Shown piece by piece: positions 52,401-64,000 of a DNA stretch of 64,000 nt. This DNA is from Dactylonectria macrodidyma (taxonomy: Eukaryota > Ascomycota > Sordariomycetes > Hypocreales > Nectriaceae). Every line of letters begins with the position of its first letter. Within the stretch, counting starts at the first letter, position 1. Both the position numbers and the translations under genes were made by a program. The notes under the pieces were generated by a model that saw nothing but the letters and a program-made list of their open reading frames with translations, was not told where the DNA came from and did no database searches. The stretch spans positions 6,696,001-6,760,000 of the forward strand of contig JAGMUV010000001.1 in assembly GCA_020744425.1 (NCBI GenBank), written 5' to 3'.

Positions 52401-55400
52401 ATGAGCTGAAATGACAGCAGGTCCTCCGGCTGGACCAAGAGCACTCCGCCCTCGGCCATACACTTGCTAAACCAGCCGCTGATTAAATTTGCCCGGTCAT
52501 TGTCCATGGAAATAGCTCTCGAGAAACGAAATCGGTAAACTGGTCGATCCAGTAGGCCGGCCAACTTCGACAGCAACATTTGGTGCATCTGGTTGGCTTG
52601 AGGCTTAGCCACGATAACGCGAACAAGTTGTTTCCCATTGCCGAGAGTAGTTGCAACGATGGGGACGATGACGGAAGACTTCCCCTCACCCATGTTCAGT
52701 TGCATCACCGAGTTCTTGTTCTCGGGTGGATTTATCATCTCTTGCGCGATCTGTGTTTGCACATCTCGGATGATGATTCCACTCTCACATTCCAACAGAA
52801 GCCACTCCGGGTGCTCAAAAGTGTTCTTTCTGTTATTCTCAAGGTTTTGGAGTTCCCGAAGAAGATCGACTTTGTTGTCTTGGCACCCTAAAAGACGTTT
52901 GGCCTGCTGCAGGGCTGTGATGGCATTTCCGTAGGCGACGATGCTCTTTCTCCACGACTCGGAGAGGGTTGACCAGGATGTTTTTCTAAGTTGCTGCAGA
53001 AAGAGTATCGGCGAGGCCCGGGGCCAAAACTTTGTTTGTGTAGCTATGGTTCTCACCAGATCCCTAGGGCTGTTGACGGATTTGGCTGTGCTCAAAGATT
53101 GACCTGAATCGCAAGATCGAACAGACTCAGGGGATATGGTCGGGTCGTCCGACGATGATTCTGTCGCTTCCAACAACAAGTTGTAGTACTTTGCGGCGCG
53201 CGCATCGCATTGATCGTGGTGATCTTGAAGAGCTTTGGCCATACAAAAAGATGACGAGGTTTCTTTTAATGTGTAGCTAACCTGGTCTTCAAGCTCTGAA
53301 TGACTTTGCTTGAGGTTGGCAATGTATTCATTCTCACTGTCAGACTTGGCTCGTGAGGTAAGACTACCAAGTAACGTCGACAACTCACCGTTCGCGGGCC
53401 TTCGTACCGCGACCATTGTCGTCATGTGCTCAGCTAGCGTAGAAACTGGCAGTTCAAGAGATGGTGGAGGATTAGAAAATAGAGATTCAACAGATACGAA
53501 CCCTGGAGGACGATGCGGTGGCTTCTGTGGGGTTGGCTGTGAGACCTTGCAGATGGAGATTTCCTGGACAGGCAAACTTCTTAGGGAATTGACGAACCGT
53601 TCGAGGTAGAGCTGGAACTGTTGATTCAATACCCAAATGCGCCACTGGGGAGCGACGTTGCTGATCGCTTGTTGAACACGGACATAGGTATCGGGCATTG
53701 ACGGTTGAGGGAGAGTCAGGGACGGCCACTTTGCAATGAACCACTCCCTCAAGTACTTGATGGCTTCATTTTTTTTACGCAAAAACTCCGCTCTCTTCCG
53801 TTTTGAATGGTCTGCCTGACTCTCGCCATCTCTTCGTGGCATTCTGTCCTCTGGGCATTGCTTCAAGGGTCTGGTTGCCTTTCTGATCAAGCTTCCAAGC
53901 TCGCCACTCTTGAACTTATTGCCCTGAGAAAGATGATAGGTTGACGAGACTTCAGGCAAGGGAACAGTAGACACACTGGGATGGAGAGCAAGTGCCAATA
54001 GTGCTTGAGTCACCTGTTCATCATTTGTAGCGGCATATGATACCGTTGTCAACCAAGCTATCAACTGGAACTTGTTGAGCCATGCTTGATTTTTCTGGAA
54101 GGCAAGATGCAAACTGCACCACCGAGATGACAGGAACGTCTCGGGATGCTGAAGCCATGTTGCGTCATATTTCAGCCAGTCCTGCGGGGGGTCCGTATTA
54201 TCGACTGCGGTGCCGTCCTCTGCAGTAAGAAGCGTATACAGATGATCCGCAAGATCTGGCGTAACCTCATGTGTCAAAGTCTGGTGGCCATTGAATATAC
54301 GGAACGACGTGTCGCTCGCGCGCAAAGCTCGATCTGGTCGCCGTCCACGGTTTTTTGAACTGTACGCCAAATCATACTTGGAAGTGTAGTCTGAAGCTCC
54401 AAAGCCTGAAACACTTTGACGAGAACTTCGGAGAACGTCTCGTTCGACAAGGCCGGTTCGTGCAATGATGAGCTTCGGAGGCTCCTTGAAGGTGTTAGGA
54501 TACAAAAACCCCATTGAATGAGCGTTGTCGAGAATTTGCCGTGCCAGTACATAGAAGCGGCCGTCTTGAGATAATGGACTCAGCTCTGAGGACCAGGAGA
54601 CAACTTGCATTGTGTGCGGCTTATGGTGAGGATGATATAATCGGCCTGGCGAAAGTGCAGCAATTGATTGCAGCAACGTCATAGTAGTCTCGGGTAAACA
54701 GCCGGCCGAGCGAATAAACGCAGAGTCCAAGATTGAGATGGCCTGCTCCGTGCCAGTGAGGTGAGTAAACGGATCTGGAAGGCAATATGATGTGAGAGCA
54801 TGGAGATAAGCTAGATAAAGCTTGCTTTGCATCGTATGATTGTCGATCAACCGATGAAGTTGGTTATCAAAGTGATACATCTGCACACGACAAGCGGTAC
54901 CATGCGCCACCTCTACCTTCACATGATCGTCAGTGCTTCCCTTTTGATAATTGACATGGCCCTCGGGAATGATCACCGTTTTGTTTTGCGGATCATTGGT
55001 CTTGTGAAGAACGAGCTTGCTTGTAAGCCCAATCAGGGTTCCAGTTGACTGATCGTCACTGATTTGCATCCCACGAAATTGCCTGGAGAAAACCTCTGCT
55101 TTTCCAGCGGCCAAGTAGAAATCAAGTTGTAGATGTGGTAGTTTCACTTCCACAGTACCGCGGTTCAAGTCATACACAATGTGAAGGCGTAGAGGAGCCT
55201 CCAATGGGGACAGAATCGATGCAATGCATTTGCCTGGAGGACTCAAGGGAGACAACAAAAATGCTTCGCCCTGTCTCATCACCCAGCAACCGTCCATCCG
55301 GATCAGATGCCAATTGCTATAAGATGTTCGCCACGGCTGGTTGAGTGGACGAAACTCTATGCACTGGCGAGTTTGGTGATACCAGTGCACAAAGTTGTTA

Positions 55401-58400
55401 GTGAAGGAGTCGGGTAGCAATCCGGCGAAGAAGCGCTGTGGGACGAGATCGTAACTCGATCCATCTTTTTCCAGCCGTAACAGCAATGTGCGAGGAGAGC
55501 AATCGACGGAAGGCTTCAATCCGAAGTGAATTGTATGGCCCTCAAATGTCTTGGTAGCGCGAATGTCGAATCCCGGGCGAGGACTAGGCATGACATGCAA
55601 GACAGAACATCCGAACAACTTCTTGTAGTCCTCTTGCTCCTCGTAGTCACGAGGAAGACTAGACTGCGGGAGACCCTTGACCAGCAACTCTCCACTGAGA
55701 ATGTTGAAGTGCACTTTCTGACCTGCTGCAGTTGTTTCGAACCAATGGCGATTCGAAGGGACTTTGGTCCAAAGGCGTTCGGATTGAAAGTCTGGCCAGC
55801 GCCCTTGGATGGCAAGGGTCAGACATGGACTGTGTCTCAATAGGATCTCGTCCGAGAGAATGGATTGTGATCGATGTAATGTATATGTCCATCTGTCATG
55901 CATGATGTTCCGGAGGGGCTGATTTGTTGGCTTTCTCACATTGGAATTGTTGCGAATGATGATGGAAGCTTCCATGAGACGTGCCGCTTGTTGTTCCTGG
56001 GATAAGATGTCCTTTAAGAACTCATCTTCCACATAAAAAGTATCCACACAGACGAGAGCAACATCGACAATGGTTTGCTGCACCTCAATGCGTTGATCGC
56101 CATCCGGTATCGTGTCAAGTCTTGTGCGCAATCTTCTCAGCCACTTGGCCGATACATCTCGACACTGCTCAAGAAGGTCGAGGCAGGCTTTTTCCAGATC
56201 CTTGGCGGCCATGGAAAGTAACCGTGCTGTAAGAAATGTGAGTATGCCAAGGGCGATGTGAGAATCCCAACTCTCTCCTATGCGCTCAAGACCTGTCTTG
56301 AGATGGTCAAGCATAGGTGATCCAAAAGACCTGTCGGAGAGTCGGACATGCGAAGGTCTTTCAGGCATATCTTGTGAGAACGGACCAGCTTGGAGGCTGA
56401 TTTGAAGAAGAAAAAGTGCTGTTTCTTCTTTGTTGAAATCAACTGTTGGCATTGCGAGTTGTGTCAGTACGCTCATCCACTGTAACGAGTGTCCATAGGG
56501 TAGGACTGCTAAAGCCTTGTACTCGCTGAGTGTCATGTGTTTTGGACAGGTTGATTGACTTGCGATGGCTTGATTCGATGTCCCGCCATTAGGATTAGCA
56601 TGAGTTCGAACCAAAAAGCGTTGCAATTCTTGCGATCGGGCAGGTAGTTTCAGGGTGCAGAGATCTGATAAGATCATCGAAGGAGCGAAACTGGACAAAA
56701 AGCGATTCCTGGTGAAGTCGAAATACCGAAATCTCAGACCATTTGCCACAAAAACATCTGCTTCAAACAAGAAGCTCACTTCCTTCCTGACCCGATGCGT
56801 GCTGGTGTGAGCTGCCCAATCGGACATGAGGCAAATCCGCGACCGGTCATTCCATTGGGCGTATTTCGCAAGACCCAAGTACGACTGCAGGGAGAGCATT
56901 CCTGGTGGCGGATCAGAACCCTTTTCGCAGCATTGGAGCACGTTGTCGATGAAGTATAGGGTCAGACGCCGCCACTCGCAGAAGACGGGGGGAATGTCTA
57001 ACTCGAAGACTGTCGTCTGAGCTTTTGTTGTATGTTCCGAAAGGGGCCACTCATGAACGTTGATGGCCAAGCTTTTTGCCTTGGATAGCATCTTGCAGCG
57101 AGAGCAACCGCCAGAGTGTTCGGAGTAATTCAGTCCGTCCCTCTCAACTTCGACAGTTTCACACTCCGCCTGGTCATATTCTTGCATCAATTCTTCATGC
57201 TGTTCTTTCAACTCCTGGAGCTCAAGCCCTTTCTCCTGTCTCTGCACCGTGGCCTCCTTGACAATTTTCTCCATCGAGGCTTGGTGTGTGGCGGATGTCG
57301 AGAAATACTGCACAGGGAAAGAATCTTCATGATCGTAGGATCGAAAGACCGATGGGGTACGATGTGATTTAGCAAATGTCTTTCGCCCCATCACGTAAGA
57401 CTCTGCGTGATACAGCCTGTCCATATCCCGTCGCAACCCGAGCAACAGCGCTTGAAACACCTCAATGGGAACCTCAGGGTCGTAATTTCGAAGGAGTGGG
57501 ATGGCATGGACAGCTGCTTTGTCGGCAGCAACCCAGAGCTCTAAAGTGGTGAGAAGCATTCTAGAAACGCCTTCTGGTCGACCTGTATACCATTCCGTCC
57601 CTGCTTCATGATACTCCTCGAGCAAGGTGGACAAGTTGCGACAAGTAAGCTCATCGCCCAGATGGCTTTCCAACCAGACCTCAAGATGGGTGGCCACCCA
57701 CGACTCGATTTCGGCGAGGCCAAACGGCAGGGTTTCTGGGTTAATGATTTTGCTTACGCAAGGAAGCTGCGCTGCATCGAGCTGTTGAAAAGATGAAGTG
57801 GGGTGAAAGGGGATTGATCCGGGTATCGTCTGTGGTTGTTGGATCGACGAGAGGAATTGCTCCACTTCAGGAAGAGTGTAGTTAATGGCATTTTTCATGT
57901 CCAGATCGGCGACGGCTGCCAGGTTGATCAACTTCTTTGATTGGACCCTGATATCTTCCCATCGTTGGTCAAGGATGTTTGAAGTTTTCGCCATGATTCG
58001 TTGGACAGCTGTGAGCCATTTCCCACCTTGAGGAGATTCCAATTTCAGCAGCCGCCGAGATATCTTCATTGCCATTGGATGGAGAACAGAGCTGGGAGCT
58101 AACTGTTCGTTGGCAACTTTCAACACGTCAGCCAACAAGAATATCATGAAGCGCTTGTATAGCTCCCCAGAATCTGCAGCAACGCGACTCATTGTGAGTT
58201 GGAGGGAGACACGAATGAGTAACCACACTGGAGATCGCCTCCAGGGAAGGTTGCTGTTTTTCCACATGACTTCATCATGTGTGTTCTTGCAGACGCCAGG
58301 GACATCAACCTGCTTGCCAATACCCCGAAGCATACTTGTCAAAAGCTCCGTCACGATATGCGGATCTGTGGTGTCTTGGTTCTCCACGTGAAACTGCTTG

Positions 58401-59007
58401 GCTTTTTTCGCTTCCGCCTTCATCTCCCTCGCCACTTGATGGCTCATGGTCACGAGGGTATCGATCAACACGTCCTTGAATGCCCCGTCATTGTAAACAT
58501 CGGACGGTATTTCAATCGCAGTGGCGGGGAATTGGCGGACTAGTCGACCGCGTGTCATAATGACAGCCTCACTTGCTGGGGATAACTCGAAGGCCTCGAA
58601 GATGGTCAAGTCGTTTGACTTCCGAATGAGTAGCCCGGCATTCTGGGCCTTGACATGAAAGACAGCGATGCCTAATATCACACAGAGTTAGTGTCTACAG
58701 CGAGGCCAATGGGGTGATTGCGTTTACCTTTAAAAGTGATGTCGCGTAGGACCCTTCGTACCCCAGAGTCTTGGAGATACCCATTGGAATCTGTGGCACA
58801 ATACATGCCATCTAACGTCGAGATAGCACTCCGTATAGCAGAGCTGCACGCGGTGTTGTGTTCGTAATCTTGGGACTTGAATGCGATCAATGAATCTCGG
58901 ACGAGGTCGACAATGGCTGACTCTCGCTCCGGAGAGCCATCGTGTTTGTCGGGGAGCCGTCGAGGCAAGAAGAAGTGGTGGAAGAAGTACTCAAGAGATT
59001 CCTCCAT
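49500..59007 (-). CDS. giant DUF6606/DUF3638/DUF3645 protein
   Basis: Exons 59007-58728, 58671-50860 and 50797-49500 (introns 56 and 62 nt, all in phase) give 3,129 aa. The N terminus EYFFHHFFLPRRLPDKHD matches the DUF6606 start. A Glu-rich coiled coil (KGLELQELKEQHEELMQEY) is near residue 575. The DUF3638 block near residue 2085 has a P-loop: SVMQLNMGEGKSSVIVPIV. About 580 residues later LVFLDEAHTRGTDLKLP gives a DEAH box in the DUF3645 part, and after the last intron ACMRMRTLGHGQTVVFC resembles a helicase-like motif. Databases often call relatives ubiquitinyl hydrolase; I see no basis for that here. The P-loop and DEAH suggest an ATPase remodelling a large substrate. The frame is unbroken over 7.8 kb, so the gene is under selection. 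The ATG at 59007 directly precedes the conserved start. Confidence 0.9.
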
Positions 59008-59644
59008 TGTTGTCTTTGTTGATTGGAGGATGTTGTATGAAGAAAGGTGCAAGTTGAGGATCCCGAGCAGGACCTGTTTGCTTTGACAGGCAGGCGGCTA
59101 AGGGCAGAGCACTTAGGGTCATAAGGTAAGGCAAATATCAGTCATAAAGATAAATTATGGCCATTGAACTTTTTCCGCCTACTCACCATTGATTCAATGC
59201 CAGAGGCCGTTTGCCAACATCAATTTCCATGCTCTTCCTTAAGCGAGATGTCCTTCCGATCAGGGTTAAGGGCCATTGATTTCGAGTGGAAAAAGAACAA
59301 GCTCTAATGTGGTTGAGTTGGAACGAGAACGGAAAGCTAAGGGAGCCCGGGTTCGACGAAGTGGCTCTGGATACTTGGGTTGAGGCAATGAAAGCGCACT
59401 CGCATCTTAAACACTAGCATCAATTTGACCTTTCGCACAACACGTATCGCATTCACAACCTCGGAGGTAAGTAGAATGTTTTCTCTCGTTCTATGTGCTA
59501 ACCGACCGGGCCATGCCGCCGATCAAAGAGTGCCCCGAAAAGTATTCTCGGCCGCGAGTGCCAGCTTGCAACTGTCGAGTCTACCGTAACAGACAAAGTT
59601 TGAATGCTCTAGTGAAGAACTGACAAAACCCTCGGCAATAGCAT
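59008..59644. other. promoter region of the giant gene
   Basis: 637 bp between the giant gene's ATG and the stop of the HExxH gene on the same strand; no frame of interest, no clear TATA. Confidence 0.5.
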
Positions 59645-60858
59645 CTATCGCCGGGAACGGGAAGAAACAGGTATCGGAGGAGGACGAATGAATCTAGGCT
59701 CGTTGGCCATTTGCATGATTTGAGCGAGTGCATCCCGACCAACTCTCTGCGAGGGCAAAGCATTGACTTCTTGGAAATAGCTTGTTAGGTCCCCCCTATA
59801 ATCGGGCAATCCAGAAGGTCGACGGATATCCTGCATGGGAATTGCACCCTGAAGAATACGCTGTGTTCTTTGATTCGGTGTAATAATTGGCTGACTGAAG
59901 TCTATACATCGATTAGCTTGAATCCATAGTTTATCAGATAAGGAAGTTTTCATCTCACATACCGAGTCGCAGAAGCCTCTGAATCGTGGCACTTTCGATC
60001 GGAACGAAGCGGCGTCCATCCAGCACGCCATATAAAATCCCACTTTGATTTGCCCCCATAGAACTTCGGGAGTCGAAGTAGGATTCGATGAAGTAACCAA
60101 AGACTGCCCTTTCCCAGTATCGACCGGACTCGCCACGGGGACTGTTGGCCCCACCTGGGGGATAGTTGATCAAGGGTGGCGTGTCAGTGTCGCTGCTACC
60201 AAACATGTATCCCATGAGCATATGTACGAGCTCATGGGCTACCGAGAGACTAAGAAGAAACAGGTACCTCTGCAGACTCTCAACGTTTCCAGCTTCTGCG
60301 ACCCGCACAGCGGCATCCACAAGCTGCGCCGTCATGGGTTAGTACACAATGTTGAACAAAAGTGAACTTGGTGATGCGTACCATCTTGTTGATGCGGAAT
60401 GTAGCTGCCCATTTGGGACTGTAGACACTAGGGTCTCTGGCACCCAGGAAGCCAGGCCAATCCAGTCGAATTGCGACACCCTCACCGGTGATTCTATCAC
60501 TGACGGTGATGTTCGGCGGATCGGTTCGGCACTTTGACAAAAAGCTGTCCACAAGTTGATGAGTGCGTTCCCGGTCGGTCTGAAGGTTTCCGGTCCAGAT
60601 AAAAGTTCTCCGGGTACGATACGGAGACACTTGATAGGTCTTGGAGATCATCTGGTACAGTGCCTCGCGGCTCCGTGGCGACTCAAGGAGTGATAGCCCT
60701 AGATGGAAGACGAAAGCAGTAACACGGAATGTGCGTGAGGATTGAGGAATCACAGGCGTGTCGAATGGGTCCCGCTGAGATTGGTCGAGCACTCGGAAGT
60801 TGTCGAGGCCTCCCGTTTGCGGTTCACGGCTGCGGGATCGAAAGCCACGAGAAGACAT
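59645..60858 (-). CDS. putative zinc-metallopeptidase-like protein (HExxH)
   Basis: Exons 60858-60382, 60323-59963 and 59901-59645 (introns 58 and 61 nt, in phase) give 364 aa. The N terminus (MSSRGFRSRSREPQTGG) is basic and disordered. The central part ends in LSVAHELVHMLMGYMFG: H189-E190-x-x-H193, the zincin signature, inside a helix. YWERAVFGYFIESYF, about 40 residues on, could supply a third ligand (Glu), as in gluzincins. No signal peptide is visible, so it is probably intracellular. I do not recognise a named family; such HExxH proteins are scattered in filamentous ascomycetes. The C-terminal third is Pro/Arg-rich. It lies 637 bp upstream of, and on the same strand as, the giant DUF3638 gene. 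Confidence 0.7.
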
Positions 60859-61707
60859 GTTGAAGTAGCAGATACAAAATGAAATGATACAAAGAGACGA
60901 AAGAGAAGGGTTTATTGTAGTACAATGGTAGATATAAAAGGATTGAGGATGTCTAATGAGAGAGGAATATACTGATTTGTCACCGAATGGTCGTCTACTT
61001 ATGAACGTCAAGACACTCAGCACAGGATGGCCATCAATAGGATGAGCAACCACCCAAGCCATCTATTCTGGTACTTGCTGGGCGGCTCCAACCAACATGT
61101 TGGTTGAGTCGACATACCCGCACTTTCAGGGACCATGAAGCTTCTACAACCAACACGTACAGGGATTATGAATGGCTGTTGGCGGCAAACGGACAGTACT
61201 GAACTTACCGTACACGGAGTCGATGGTGACACGAGATATCTCGCAGCAGACTTCGACTCAGCTAGATAAACTGATCAACTTGAGGCGCCATAGGTATTAT
61301 GTATCAACTGAGAAGTTGGAAGGAAATCGCCCAAGGCTTTACCTATCCAAGCTGTACCTATCCAAGCTGTGGCCGACTCGTGCTTTTTAGCCTCACCGGA
61401 AGCTGTTACTTACACGGAACCAATCTACAGCATTAGCCGCTCGCCCAGAATCTGTTACTTTATCAAGCGCTGCAACTGAATCTGAGACGGCCAAGCCGGC
61501 GTTCTATTTTCAGGTCGGCGCCTACAGCGTAGCGAGTGGGCGCCTAAAACGACGGCGCATTGACCAACCATCACACCTGGAAATCGCAGCCTTAGTCCCA
61601 AGGCAAACATGGTATAGCCCCGCAACCCGCAACCCATTCGTTTCCTTGTTCAATAATATCAACCTCAATCTTCGACTACTTTGTATTCAGACTCCTAACT
61701 GCTTGCC
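60859..61707. other. divergent intergenic region
   Basis: 849 bp between two divergently transcribed genes. A near-direct repeat TACCTATCCAAGCTG occurs twice around 61339-61368. Otherwise no gene or strong motif. Confidence 0.5.
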
Positions 61708-62821
61708 ATGGATCCCGAGGAGCTACAAGCTCACAGCGAGAAACTACGAGTTGCCGCTCGCGCTGCACATGACCAACGTGTGCCATTCCGGAATATTTAT
61801 CCAGAATATCACCGCAGCGTTCTGGATCGCGCGATCAAGAATGTATTATCTACCGAGCTTGCGCAGTTCACGTATGCCCAAATCATAGACGGACTCCCCA
61901 CTGGTGATGTTTCTTGGGATCGCAGATATTGCGGCGTCTTTGGCGAACATCCCATTGACTCGGAGCATGAGGAACTATGCCCGGGTGCCATAGAGAAAGC
62001 CCGAGAATACTACGAACAGTGGAATTCCGAGATCCTGACGTTTGATCCCAAGGTACGTCTTCTCTGCCGTCTTATGTCCTGATTCTAATTCTCCTTAGAC
62101 TATTATCGACTACCAACGGGCCGAATCGGGTTCAAAGGCCTTCAATGTGCGCTTAGTCGAGCTGGTGGCGGTGACTCTTCACCAAATCGGAGTTTTGTTA
62201 TTTCAACTCGAGTTTCGAATGCATCGAGGAGATATCGACGGCATTACCAACTGGAAAATGCCACCCGTGGAGGGCCTCGTCGATGTGCCACCGCGACCAA
62301 CTCTCTTCAGTCACCACGCCTACCTCGACGCAGATATTTACCCCGAGGGCGTAGCTGATATTGTTGGGTACTGGGCTGAAGATCGTGTCCTCGGAGGCGT
62401 AGCAGTCTTTGATCGCCGGACTGAAGACTCGAAAACTATACAGTTACCCAACATCTATTTTCACTCCTGTCGCCGCCGCCAAACCCATCGCGTATATCAA
62501 CTTCTTGACGATCAGCAAGAGGTACTCTTTAACTTCCTACTCGCCGAAACGGATTCTCCTCCCCCAGAACCCAATCCACTACCTGTCTTAAGTGGTGCGA
62601 AAAACCGAGTCCGCGTGGATTCAGAATTTGCTATCACTCACCATGGCATTTATCGAGACATTTGGGAACGCAAGCCAATCACAAAGGAAGAGAGACGAGT
62701 TCTAGAAAGGCGGCCAAAGTCAGACATTGACTATCCTGAACTCGTCGATGAGGTATTCCGAATTAACAAACAACTCGGGATTCCCCTGCCAAAACTACGG
62801 GAACGCTCACCGTCACTATGA
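61708..62821 (+). CDS. fungal protein of unknown function
   Basis: Exons 61708-62052 and 62099-62821 (46-nt intron, GTACGT donor) give 355 aa. It starts MDPEELQAHSEKLRVAARAAHDQRVPFRN and has no signal peptide. A hydrophobic stretch (VRLVELVAVTLHQIGVLLFQLEF) may be a buried helix. The middle (PRPTLFSHHAYLDADIYPEGVADIVGYWAEDRVLGGVAVFDR) has the look of a folded domain with an embedded 'GYWAE.R..GGV..F.R' motif, which I recall from uncharacterised proteins of plant-pathogenic fungi. The C-terminal third is charged and carries ITKEERRVLERRP. No catalytic motif can be named. It is divergently oriented from the HExxH gene. Confidence 0.7.
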
Positions 62822-63610
62822 GCCTTTCAAGTGCAGTGGCTGCAGCTGTCGTTAATCAGCCTTTGGGCGGTGCATTGAGTTTTATGCGTTGCATGTTAGG
62901 GGTCAGTCTCGATATTGGCCTGTTGAATTATACCATTGGCTGTTGTATATAGTTCTCTGCATCAGGGCAGATATTTAGCACTACCAATGCATGGCGCAAA
63001 TTGAGAGTCTCAATCGGCATTTTAAAATCCTGTGGGGCTTGAGCCTGTCGTGTGGCCCAGTTGAGCTTTATCGTCATCGTAGCAACTCACTCTTAAAAAT
63101 TGAACTGCCAATACAATACTTCAATAGTATCGTGAGGTACGCCTCGCTGATCAGGTTGGGGCTGAATCAGGTGGTTTAGGCGGCCATGCGGTCGGCTCTA
63201 GAGGCTAACCGATCATACCACTCCATGACCCATGTCAGACGTATGTGCGTGAGCCACGTCTGACAAACCTGCTGCGGTCATGAAAGTGCCTTGTGACAGT
63301 ACATTTCCCCACCCGAGCGACTTCTGCACCAAGGCTGACATCTCGCTCTGTTTTACTCCCTTCAGAATGCTTACAAAATCGCAAAACCTGAGCGACTGTG
63401 AACAAAAATCAAGAAACAACAGTTTGATCCATCGAAAATTTGACCATTGTCAGTCGTTCACAGCGGCCCCCATCCGCACAGCTGGCACTTCAGACTGAAG
63501 GCCCAAATTCTGTCCCCGTATAATCTCCTTCAACACCCAAGTAACTCGACGTTCTCTGGTTCAGCTAAACATCTCCGAGTCTCGAGCCATCCCCGCAGTC
63601 AAACATTAAA
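62822..63610. other. intergenic, no supported gene
   Basis: 789 bp. Frames at 63213-63498 on both strands are unrecognised. No NACHT P-loop or other upstream exon of the following frame could be found here. Confidence 0.5.
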
Positions 63611-64000
63611 ATGGACCTCGCTAGACTATTTGCGAGGAAATTAATTGGTGCTAATAAGTTTCGTTGGGTGTTTTGTCAGTTAGAGCACATGTGCGACCTG
63701 CCAACAGACAAAGATCGCCGGATAGCATTGAAAAAACTTCCGCCAACGCTTTACGAAATATACAAACGAATCGTCATGAGAGCTCAAGCACGGTCAGTGC
63801 AGGCTCGAAAAATTCTGCAAAGAACCCTGAAAATTCTTGCCGCTGCGTCTTTCAACTATGCGCCTTCTAACATGATGTCAAAGATTCGCGAGGACGTCTC
63901 GGTTCCCGACGACTCGGACGTTCTCGATGACGACGCTATTGTGGACGAAGAGGAGATCCTCAAGATATGTGGCTGCCTTGTCCGAAAAACAAACTCTCAA
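63611..64000 (+). CDS. NACHT-associated frame, partial at window end
   Basis: An open frame from the ATG at 63611 to the last base (130 codons, no stop): KFRWVFCQLEHMCDLPTDKD, RRIALKKLPPTLYEIYKRI, then DEEEILKICGCLVRK. This order is what follows the NACHT NTPase in fungal NACHT-ankyrin or NACHT-WD proteins (FRW..CQL..L......R...AL..LP..L.ETYERI, then VDEEEIL..CGSLV). The P-loop part that should precede FRW is missing: only 17 residues lie upstream. So the gene is either 5'-truncated or an annotated start within a larger lost gene. Ankyrin or other repeats probably follow beyond the window. The family acts in non-self recognition and cell death. Confidence 0.6.
   Translation, partial: MDLARLFARKLIGANKFRWVFCQLEHMCDLPTDKDRRIALKKLPPTLYEIYKRIVMRAQARSVQARKILQRTLKILAAASFNYAPSNMMSKIREDVSVPDDSDVLDDDAIVDEEEILKICGCLVRKTNSQ

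Overview
This is a nuclear chromosome segment from a filamentous ascomycete. It is most likely a plant-associated Sordariomycete close to Fusarium. That placement is an inference from gene content and intron style, not from a marker gene. Introns are short (46-80 nt) with GT..AG ends and CTAAC-type branch sites. Gene families are typical of such fungi: pectin and pectate lyases, GH31 and GH114 hydrolases, Zn2Cys6, C2H2 and copper-fist regulators, a Dal5-type permease, and BTB, HET, Pth11-like and NACHT-associated proteins. I see no tRNA, rRNA or CRISPR.

Layout. 1-7 kb: a four-cysteine secreted protein, a BTB protein, a HET remnant and a PL9 pectate lyase. 7-10.6 kb: a protein kinase fused to about 12 TPRs through a three-repeat linker. 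11-18.5 kb: a Dal5-type MFS permease and a GH31 glucosidase diverge from a dyad-rich promoter, and a Zn2Cys6 regulator lies downstream on the minus strand. This looks like a small sugar or nitrogen utilisation neighbourhood. 18.5-25 kb: about 2 kb of empty or repeat-bearing DNA, an L-amino-acid-oxidase-like flavoenzyme and an RNase Z-type metallo-beta-lactamase. 25-29.7 kb: a gene-poor stretch with a TGGGGCCA motif cluster, a 17-bp minisatellite abutting a C2H2 protein gene, and an unidentified gene.

30-38.7 kb is an eroded accessory stretch. It holds one intact gene (GH114), a membrane-protein pseudogene, two decayed SNF2-helicase copies, another interrupted frame, and a dispersed 89-bp repeat also found at 3.35 kb. 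Three frames there are broken by a single TAG or TGA, which suggests RIP-like decay. At its edge (38.8-43.3 kb) lies the most unusual locus: an intronless gene fusing a SCO1-type copper-chaperone domain to a linalool dehydratase/isomerase-like domain. A Pth11-like receptor fragment and a copper-fist regulator follow it. Directly beyond is a piggyBac-type element with perfect 39-bp inverted ends (43.64-45.92 kb).

46-64 kb: a PL1 pectin lyase, a short conserved-looking protein, a 3,129-aa DUF6606/DUF3638/DUF3645-type protein, a HExxH protein, an unidentified two-exon gene, and the 5' part of a NACHT-associated frame running off the window. Together the secreted lyases and hydrolases point to plant or cell-wall polysaccharide breakdown. 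The HET, NACHT-type, BTB and kinase-TPR genes and the helicase relics are typical of a fast-evolving accessory compartment.
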